Shown here piece after piece: positions 39,344 through 45,421 of a stretch of DNA of 45,421 nucleotides. The notes below the pieces were generated by a model that saw only the letters and a program-made list of their open reading frames with translations, had not been told where the DNA came from and made no database searches. Source of the stretch: Rubripirellula sp. (GTDB taxonomy: Bacteria > Planctomycetota > Planctomycetia > Pirellulales > Pirellulaceae); NCBI GenBank assembly GCA_028823035.1, contig JAPKCI010000025.1:1-45421 (forward strand). The letters run 5' to 3'. The position numbers and the translations under genes are program-made. Numbering within the stretch: the stretch's first letter is position 1; each line of letters begins with the position of its first letter.

Positions 39344-42300
39344 CAGTCCACGTATCGAAATTCGTTTGTCATCAACATTGCCTGACAAAAACTCTTCCAA
39401 ACCCGGTGCGCCCGCTTCACCGAATCAGCTTCATTTTTCTCAAAGTGATCACCTATAGCAACAAGATAATCTATCGCCTGCCGCAACTCGACATCGCTAG
39501 GCAACCTTTGAAAACAGGCTAGGAACACGCTTTTCACCCTGAATTCGTCAGTAAGTGAGGGATCTTCTAGCAATTTCTGAGCGTAAATACCGGCTTGAGA
39601 GACAACAAATTCACTGTTCAAAAGGAACAGGGTCTGGGTCGGCAAGGTCGTCACCTCTCGCTTGCCGGCAATCCCCACAGCATCAGGCAAATCAAACGCC
39701 ACGAGTTCCGGAGGTGGTGCGTGCCGCAGCATACACAGGTAAATGCTTCGATGATTCGATTCACGATGCAGGTTGGTTGACTCACCTGGAGGCCAGTTGA
39801 TCAACGCATCGATTTCCTCGACCGCCGATCCCTGCTGCGGTGAGTGATCAAGCCCCCCAGTCACATGTAAAATGCTATCACGCAAAGATTCAGCATCCAG
39901 TCGACGTCGGGGATGACGAGCTATCCAACGATTATCCGGATCCAAACGCAGTGAATCAGCATCATGCCTGCTGGCCAACTGATAAGTCCGCGACAACACG
40001 ATCTGGCGGATCATCTGCTTCACCGACCAACCTTGGCGGACAAACGCTTCGGCCAGATAGTCCAACAATTTGGGATGGCTAGGTCTCGCACCGTAAACAC
40101 CAAAATCGTCTGGGGTCGTGACAATCCCCCGCCCCATCAAATGCATCCAAATTCGATTCACCATGACCCGTGATGTATGTGGGTGATCATCACGTGTTAA
40201 CCATTCCGCGAGTTCTTTTCGCCCGCTTGATTCGGCACCGACTTCAAATACACCCGTGTCGAATCGATGAGTGGATTTGGTGGGAAGTGTTTCGTACGCG
40301 GTCAAAACACCCCTCGTCACAGACGCCCCTTTTTTTGCCCCGTCACCATTGATGTGGATTTTGATATCAGCTGGTTTCGCTTTCTCGCGAACCCCCATCG
40401 CAAAACCATCGATGGTTGTTGGAATGATTCCTTTTGGTTGACCCGATGCCGCATGCAATTTCAGAATGGCGTCACGATCTAACGCTCGTTCATAAGCTGC
40501 AAACTCACCAACATTCCCCTCGAGAGGCGCAAACTTGTCACTCCGTCGCCCAAGACTGAATTCACGTGACTTACCAAACGTCGCCTCAAGCTTATCTTCT
40601 AATTCAAGCTGCCCATTCAAATGGACTTCAATCCGTCCACCACGCCTCGCCAGAACAACATGGTTCCATGAATTGGGTGGAATGACCGTTGAGCCTCTGA
40701 CTGATTTCTTCTTTTCATTTCCGTTGAATACAAACAACTTGCCCGTGACCGCCTTCTCGTGTTTCCCCCCAATACCGAGATGGTCTCCGGGTAAGGCTTT
40801 GTCGCCCAGCTTTGCTCTTGAGAACAGATAGGTGGTGATGGGACGAGCATCATTTTTAATTACGTTACGAAACCAGAATGAGACAGTGTATGATTCGGCG
40901 TCACCTGAAAATTCACCATGCAGAGCCGTCTCTTTGACTTTTGCAAAATCGGTTTCATTGAACGACAATTTTGCTTCTGGTTTAAGAGCAGTGGGATGCT
41001 CCGTTAGTGATTCTCTGATGAGAGGCTGGTATTCCTGAATTGCAGCGAGATAGCCATCTGCAAAAACCGGAGTTTTACTGCGATCAGGTCGAACCTGATC
41101 GCCCACCAAACTTGATCGCAATGCGTGCAGTTCGGTTGGTGGTGCTGTCAGATTCTCATTGCCAGCAGCTCCATAAAGTGTCTGTGTACTGGAAAAGATT
41201 CCGGCGAGCGCATAGTAGTCGCGAGTGGGTATCGGATCATGTTTATGATCATGGCAACGGGCGCAAGCCACACTTAATCCGAGAACCCCAGTACTCACCA
41301 CATTGATCTGGTCATCAACGACATCCATGGCAAAGTTACTGTTCATGGCCGACGCTGGCTTGGAGCCCAAAGCAAGAAAGCCGGTCGCAACCAGATAGCG
41401 ATTTTTTTCTGCAGCGTCAGTCGCCCTGAGTGTGTCTCCAATAATCTGTTCCCTCAGAAAATGGTCATAACCAGGGTCTCGATTCATCGCGTCGATCACG
41501 TAATCACGATATCGCCACGCATGTGGAAATGTGGCGTTTCTTCCCAACCCATCATCACCGTTGGACTCACCATAGCGGGCAACATCCAACCAGTGCCGGC
41601 CCCAGCGAACACCAAACTGAGGTCCAGCAAGAAGTCGATCGACCACTTGCTTGACGGCTCCGTCTCCATGCTGTTGGTGATCCTGAACAAAGTTCGTGAC
41701 CTGCTCAGCCGTTGGTGGTAAACCTGTAAGATCAAAATACAGTCGTCGGACAAGCGTTGTTGCATCAGCATCATGAGTCGGTTTCAACCCGACAGCTTCC
41801 ATTCGAGCTAACACAAATTGATCCAGTGGACCACGCGACCATGTCGCATCGATAACCCTAGGGGTAGGTGATACTACCCTCGTTTGGAAAGACCACAACG
41901 CATCTAGGTCTTCAGCAGGCGGCACAGACCGGTTCGATGCTTTTGTCCTTGGATCGAACGCGCCTTGGGTGATCCACTTTTCAAAATCATTCAGTACCGA
42001 TTCGGGGAGTTTACCGGTCGGTGGCATTTCCATCCCGTCATAACGCATCGACTGCATCAACAGACTTTCGTCCGGCTTCCCTGAAACAATCACGGCTCCT
42101 GATTCACCGCCAGTCGCCATGCCTGCCTGAGTATCGAGCAGGAACTTGCCACCCACCTCTTTGGAGTCCGTGGCGTGACATTCATAACAGTGTTCAACAA
42201 GAATGGGTCGGATCTTCTTTTCGAAAAAATCCGTTTGTTCACGAGCAGGCTCAGAGAAACCACTCGACGCTTGGAAAGCAACCAATACCCCGATCGCCAG

Positions 42301-42363
42301 CGCGATTGGTTTCCGAGAAACAAATGTGGTCAGAATTCGCGAACGAGACACGACAAACACCAA
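39343..42363 (-). CDS. PSCyt1-DUF1549-LamG-DUF1553 protein
   Basis: This encodes about 1006 residues. No ATG lies near the start; TTG 42363, GTG 42360 or a later GTG are possible and no Shine-Dalgarno decides between them. A signal peptide ends about residue 37. The PSCyt1 domain has CYECHA near residue 59. DUF1549 (about 165-390) ends with [12 protein letters not shown] LamG/concanavalin-like domain of about 160 residues ([10 protein letters not shown] to [16 protein letters not shown]) lies between DUF1549 and DUF1553; LamG domains often bind carbohydrate. DUF1553 (about 690-960) ends the protein. The gene is coupled to DUF1501 downstream and is divergent from a sulfatase. Role unknown. Confidence 0.9.
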   Translation of the reverse strand: MVFVVSRSRILTTFVSRKPIALAIGVLVAFQASSGFSEPAREQTDFFEKKIRPILVEHCYECHATDSKEVGGKFLLDTQAGMATGGESGAVIVSGKPDESLLMQSMRYDGMEMPPTGKLPESVLNDFEKWITQGAFDPRTKASNRSVPPAEDLDALWSFQTRVVSPTPRVIDATWSRGPLDQFVLARMEAVGLKPTHDADATTLVRRLYFDLTGLPPTAEQVTNFVQDHQQHGDGAVKQVVDRLLAGPQFGVRWGRHWLDVARYGESNGDDGLGRNATFPHAWRYRDYVIDAMNRDPGYDHFLREQIIGDTLRATDAAEKNRYLVATGFLALGSKPASAMNSNFAMDVVDDQINVVSTGVLGLSVACARCHDHKHDPIPTRDYYALAGIFSSTQTLYGAAGNENLTAPPTELHALRSSLVGDQVRPDRSKTPVFADGYLAAIQEYQPLIRESLTEHPTALKPEAKLSFNETDFAKVKETALHGEFSGDAESYTVSFWFRNVIKNDARPITTYLFSRAKLGDKALPGDHLGIGGKHEKAVTGKLFVFNGNEKKKSVRGSTVIPPNSWNHVVLARRGGRIEVHLNGQLELEDKLEATFGKSREFSLGRRSDKFAPLEGNVGEFAAYERALDRDAILKLHAASGQPKGIIPTTIDGFAMGVREKAKPADIKIHINGDGAKKGASVTRGVLTAYETLPTKSTHRFDTGVFEVGAESSGRKELAEWLTRDDHPHTSRVMVNRIWMHLMGRGIVTTPDDFGVYGARPSHPKLLDYLAEAFVRQGWSVKQMIRQIVLSRTYQLASRHDADSLRLDPDNRWIARHPRRRLDAESLRDSILHVTGGLDHSPQQGSAVEEIDALINWPPGESTNLHRESNHRSIYLCMLRHAPPPELVAFDLPDAVGIAGKREVTTLPTQTLFLLNSEFVVSQAGIYAQKLLEDPSLTDEFRVKSVFLACFQRLPSDVELRQAIDYLVAIGDHFEKNEADSVKRAHRVWKSFCQAMLMTNEFRYVD

Positions 42364-42716
42364 ACGGAAGGGGAGCTAGGACGGGCAGGCAGTTCCACGG
42401 CGGACCGTCCAGTTTACTATCGCAATTCATCCATTGAAATGACTTTCCGGTTCGATATGCACTGCGGCAATCAAATTTCGGCACTGAGTGATCCGCCAGA
42501 ACACCGCAATTGCCCGTCTCACAGAGGATTCTGACCGAGCGAGCGATCCACCACCCACCCGAGGAAAGCCCCTGCACAGGAGTCGATTTGTAGGATCAGC
42601 CGTTTTCCATCGCTGCGGCTCGGTCGCGTATGCAAGGTGGCATGGGTGGTTAAACTAAGAGAAATAATTCGCTTAATCGGACGCGGGCTACACCCACTAT
42701 TCAAACAAATTGTGTG
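42364..42716. other. Divergent intergenic region
   Basis: About 350 bases separate the PSCyt1 gene (minus) from the third sulfatase (plus). Both promoters should lie here. Short open frames are without support and I see no repeat. Confidence 0.55.
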
Positions 42717-44294
42717 ATGAAATATCTGCTACTCTTGCTGAATCTGAGTTTCCTGATTTCCATTGGCGTCGCGGCCGAACGCCCCAACATTCTGTTCATC
42801 ATGTCTGATGATCACGCATGCAATGCAATCAGTGCCTATGGCGGCAGACTCTCCTCAGTCGCACCAACCCCCAACATTGATCGCCTTGCCAAAGAGGGCA
42901 TGCGACTGAACAAGTGTTTCGTCACGAATTCAATCTGTACACCCAGTCGTGCAGTGATCCTTTCGGGTCAGCATTCACACGTCAACGGTGTGAAGACGCT
43001 GGTTGATGCCTTCCCAGGTCCCGACAAAGGCATTCCCAATGTTGCCGAACTACTTCGGCAGTCTGGCTACCAAACAGCACTCGTTGGCAAATGGCATCTT
43101 CGTTCCGCACCGTGGGGATTTGACTACTGGAAGGTTGGACCGGGTCAGGGTCTTTACCACAACCCGGTCTTCATCACCTCGACCGACGGTGTCGCCTATT
43201 CATCACGCGTCAAGAAAACGGCAAAACGCACAAAAGGCTATTACACAGACCTTGTCACTGACTTTGCATTGGAATGGCTCGACCAACGGGATGACCAAAA
43301 ACCATTCTTCATGATGCTGCACCACAAGGCTCCGCATGGCAAATGGGAACCAGCAGATCGGCACAAAAAATATCTTGCAGATGTAGAAATCCCTGAGCCG
43401 GAAACTCTTTGGGAAGATTTCTCGCACCGTTCTTCTGCCACCAGGGATATGGGAACCTCCATCACAAGCAGACTGCACCCCCGCCGAACGATGGTCGCCG
43501 ATGTACAAAAACCTGAGTGGCCCGCTGGATCAATTGACCTTTCCGGAATGACTGAGAAGGAAAAAGGCAAAGCGGCGTACCAGAAATATCTGCATGATTA
43601 CCTCGGCTGCGTCAAAGCGGTCGACGAAAACGTCGGACGTGTCCTGGACTACCTCGATAGAACCGGGCTCGCTGAAAACACACTGGTGATCTACACAGCC
43701 GATCAGGGCATGTTTCTCGGTGAACATGATTACTTTGACAAGCGTTGGATTTACGAAGAATGTTTGCAGATGCCATTTCTCGCCCGACTGCCGGGTGTGA
43801 TTCCTGCTGGCGCGGTCAATGACGCACAACTCTGTTCCAATCTCGATTTCGCGCAGACATTCCTCGACTTCGCCCAGGCCAGTGATGCACCCGAAATCAA
43901 CAAGATGCAAGGAACCAGCCTACGCACCATCCTCGCCGGCCAAACACCGCAGCAATGGCGTGATGCCATCTACTATCGTTACTGGATGCATCTGGCTCAT
44001 CACAACATTCCCGGGCACTACGGAGTCCGCAACGATCGGTACAAATTGGTGTTCTTTTATGGATTACCACTGGATGCCAGCTTGGGAAGAGGTGATTTCC
44101 CACCCTCCACCGCTGGCTGGGAACTCTACGACCTCAAGCTTGATCCGCAGGAAACCAACAATGTTTACGACAAACCGGAATACGCATCGGTTGTCCGCCT
44201 GCTGAAAAATCGACTTCAGGAACTCAAACAACAGTACGGCGACCAGGATGAAGCCTATCCTGACCTGATGCGGCTACGCAAAGAACTCTGGTAG
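42717..44294 (+). CDS. Exported sulfatase with CTPSR signature
   Basis: This encodes 525 residues from the ATG at 42717, three bases after a GTG that could also start it. A signal peptide covers residues 1-20. The signature CTPSRAVILSG begins at Cys74, which would be converted to formylglycine. Metal ligands are seen in IMSDDHAC (28-35) and in YTADQGMFLGEHDYFDKRW in the second half. The KWHLR block gives the conserved Lys and His. The pattern resembles the N-acetylglucosamine-6-sulfatase or heparan-type groups; substrate cannot be fixed by eye. It is divergent from the LamG-containing cytochrome gene and convergent with the DUF3179-like gene. Confidence 0.92.
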   Translation: MKYLLLLLNLSFLISIGVAAERPNILFIMSDDHACNAISAYGGRLSSVAPTPNIDRLAKEGMRLNKCFVTNSICTPSRAVILSGQHSHVNGVKTLVDAFPGPDKGIPNVAELLRQSGYQTALVGKWHLRSAPWGFDYWKVGPGQGLYHNPVFITSTDGVAYSSRVKKTAKRTKGYYTDLVTDFALEWLDQRDDQKPFFMMLHHKAPHGKWEPADRHKKYLADVEIPEPETLWEDFSHRSSATRDMGTSITSRLHPRRTMVADVQKPEWPAGSIDLSGMTEKEKGKAAYQKYLHDYLGCVKAVDENVGRVLDYLDRTGLAENTLVIYTADQGMFLGEHDYFDKRWIYEECLQMPFLARLPGVIPAGAVNDAQLCSNLDFAQTFLDFAQASDAPEINKMQGTSLRTILAGQTPQQWRDAIYYRYWMHLAHHNIPGHYGVRNDRYKLVFFYGLPLDASLGRGDFPPSTAGWELYDLKLDPQETNNVYDKPEYASVVRLLKNRLQELKQQYGDQDEAYPDLMRLRKELW

Positions 44295-44413
44295 CGAATT
44301 CTGGTAGCCCGTAACCATCAGCAACAGCTCGACCCATCAATTTCCAAGCATGGGGGCAGAAAAATGATTTCACATCAAAGTGCAAACTGGTGCGGACAGG
44401 CTGAACTGAGTTT

Positions 44414-45082
44414 CTAATTTGTGGTGTCAGCATCAGCAGCCGTATAAACTCTCGTTTCCGGGTACTGAGAAAGCCACTCTCCCCATTGCATCCGTTCAAA
44501 GGGATAGTCAGCTAATGGGATTTCCAAGCATGACTGGCCGTAACGTTTTCCTTCCCACAACAACACCATCTGATTGTTGACATCAAGTCCACCCACGCTC
44601 AGGGCAAGTGCCTGGTCACCATCTTGGGCCAATACTCGAACACAGTCCACCAAATTGCAGTAAGTAACTGAGATCGCTGTTCCGTGGACATGCAGGTTGG
44701 CAATATGCTTTTTCGGATTTGCCATGCCATCGAGAACAAACGCCAAGGCTTCACCCGCAATCTCAATACCAACGACAGAAGTTTCTGAAGCGATTTGAAC
44801 CTCTGCATTTGCAACCATGCTCGGGTGATCGACCCCCGGAAACTCAGAGAACAGTTGAAGTGGTTCATAAAATTCACCGCCACGCTTGATCCTCTGGATT
44901 TCTGCTACCTCTCGATCCCACCGTGCATGATCCGCAGCCGTGGGTCGATTCACATAGGCAAATCTCGCCTCTCCCTTGGTGGCCAACAACGCACCAGCCC
45001 AAAGTCGCAGCAAACCAAAAGCAAGCACACCGACAATCAAGACGAAACCGACAATCAAGCGGATCCGAATATCCCAATTCAT
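44414..45082 (-). CDS. Membrane-anchored DUF3179-like protein
   Basis: This encodes 222 residues. The start ATG at 45082 follows TTTGAGTG. One hydrophobic segment (about 8-30) anchors the protein, with the rest outside the cytoplasm. The block ISVTYCNLVDCVRV followed by LSVGGLDVNNQMVLLW resembles the DUF3179 core (VTYCPLC followed by a SGLLYNSDLVM-like strand), but the first CPLC is changed to CNLVDC. I therefore call it a divergent member, with moderate certainty. DUF3179 function is unknown; the conserved Cys pair may bind metal or be redox-active. Confidence 0.65.
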   Translation of the reverse strand: MNWDIRIRLIVGFVLIVGVLAFGLLRLWAGALLATKGEARFAYVNRPTAADHARWDREVAEIQRIKRGGEFYEPLQLFSEFPGVDHPSMVANAEVQIASETSVVGIEIAGEALAFVLDGMANPKKHIANLHVHGTAISVTYCNLVDCVRVLAQDGDQALALSVGGLDVNNQMVLLWEGKRYGQSCLEIPLADYPFERMQWGEWLSQYPETRVYTAADADTTN

Positions 45083-45378
45083 AATTCACTCAAAGTAACA
45101 ACCATCAAATCAAATCGATGACCGAAATCTAAAAGCTCATTGCGTACAAGTCAGTGCAGAACGGGTAACAGACGGTGTGTATCTTGTTACACAAATAATG
45201 GTACAAACACTGAGGATTTGATACGCGAGTTGACGTGCATGCGAGTTGACTGCGACGTGCCAGCTCAGACAGCCAGCGGTGCGACGCGGCACGCTGGCAA
45301 CCCATGGCCAGCAAACAGTGACTACCAAGCCGATAAAGACAAAACAAACTGCGACGACTGGCCTGAGCCATCGCCATT
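45083..45378. other. Intergenic stretch upstream of the DUF3179-like gene
   Basis: About 300 bases contain no supported gene. GCGAGTTGAC occurs twice, 17 bases apart (45224-45233 and 45241-45250), and TGCCAGC (45258) is inverted at GCTGGCA (45293). These could belong to a promoter or operator, but nothing more can be said. Confidence 0.4.
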
Positions 45379-45421
45379 GTGCTGGGCATTCCAGTGCTGG
45401 GCATTCCAGTGCTGGGCATTC
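45379..45421. repeat. 15-bp tandem repeat at the right edge
   Basis: GTGCTGGGCATTCCA is repeated twice in full and then for 13 bases up to the window edge, where it is cut off. The true copy number is unknown. Confidence 0.95.

Noticed and set aside
45258-45299. Inverted TGCCAGC/GCTGGCA as an operator
   Set aside because: The half-sites are 28 bases apart and too short to claim more than chance.
45129-45419. Minus-strand open frame of 96 codons starting with MPSTG repeats
   Set aside because: The start is made by the 15-bp tandem repeat, the composition is rich in Cys, His and Arg, and there is no ribosome site or recognisable domain.

Overview
The window looks like a chromosomal segment of a Planctomycetota bacterium. 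The basis is its gene families. It holds four cassettes that pair secreted 'planctomycete cytochrome C' proteins (PSCyt/DUF1549/DUF1553 or DUF1587/1592/1588/1585) with DUF1501 or DUF1552 proteins. It also holds three secreted sulfatases, an ECF sigma factor, PQQ-type and FG-GAP propeller proteins, and many exported proteins of unknown function. The exact genus cannot be told from the sequence. I saw no rRNA, tRNA, CRISPR array, insertion sequence or phage gene.

Layout. 1-3.1 kb: three minus-strand genes for exported proteins (unknown, EF-hand, PQQ propeller). 3.6-5.6 kb: a POT-family peptide transporter. 5.8-7.05 kb: an ECF sigma factor whose stop overlaps the start of a four-helix membrane protein. 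7.4-8.8 kb, divergent from the sigma operon: a HEAT-repeat-like gene with an in-frame UGA inside a symmetric Cys/Gly motif, followed by a SECIS-like hairpin. This selenoprotein candidate is the most unusual item here. 9.1-10.6 kb: a GH32/43-like propeller. 10.6-18.5 kb: a minus-strand run of two sulfatases, a PSCyt1-DUF1549-DUF1553 protein and a DUF1501 protein. 18.8-20 kb: a sialidase-like BNR gene with a one-base frameshift. 20.2-21.7 kb: an FG-GAP protein and a 61-residue membrane protein. 21.9-25.7 kb: a DUF1552 + DUF1592/1588/1585 cassette. 26.2-27.5 kb: a di-haem cytochrome c peroxidase preceded by a terminator-like hairpin. 27.7-33.2 kb: a second DUF1592-type + DUF1552 cassette in the opposite gene order. 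33.9-37.9 kb: a Gly/Tyr-rich exported protein and a fusion of a sialate O-acetylesterase-type hydrolase with a beta-lactamase-type serine hydrolase. 38-42.4 kb: a second PSCyt1-DUF1549-LamG-DUF1553 + DUF1501 cassette. 42.7-45.1 kb: a third sulfatase and a DUF3179-like membrane-anchored protein.

How the genes may work together (inference). Three sulfatases, a sialidase-like propeller, an esterase fusion and a GH32/43-like propeller, all with export signals, suggest periplasmic or outer-surface breakdown of sulfated and acylated glycans. The haem-binding PSCyt proteins and their DUF1501/DUF1552 partners are co-transcribed with this machinery, but their biochemical role is not established. Short tandem repeats (13-30 bp units) recur in gaps and once inside a coding region. 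Two genes show apparent single-base indels in T runs, so either real gene decay or sequencing error must be kept in mind.
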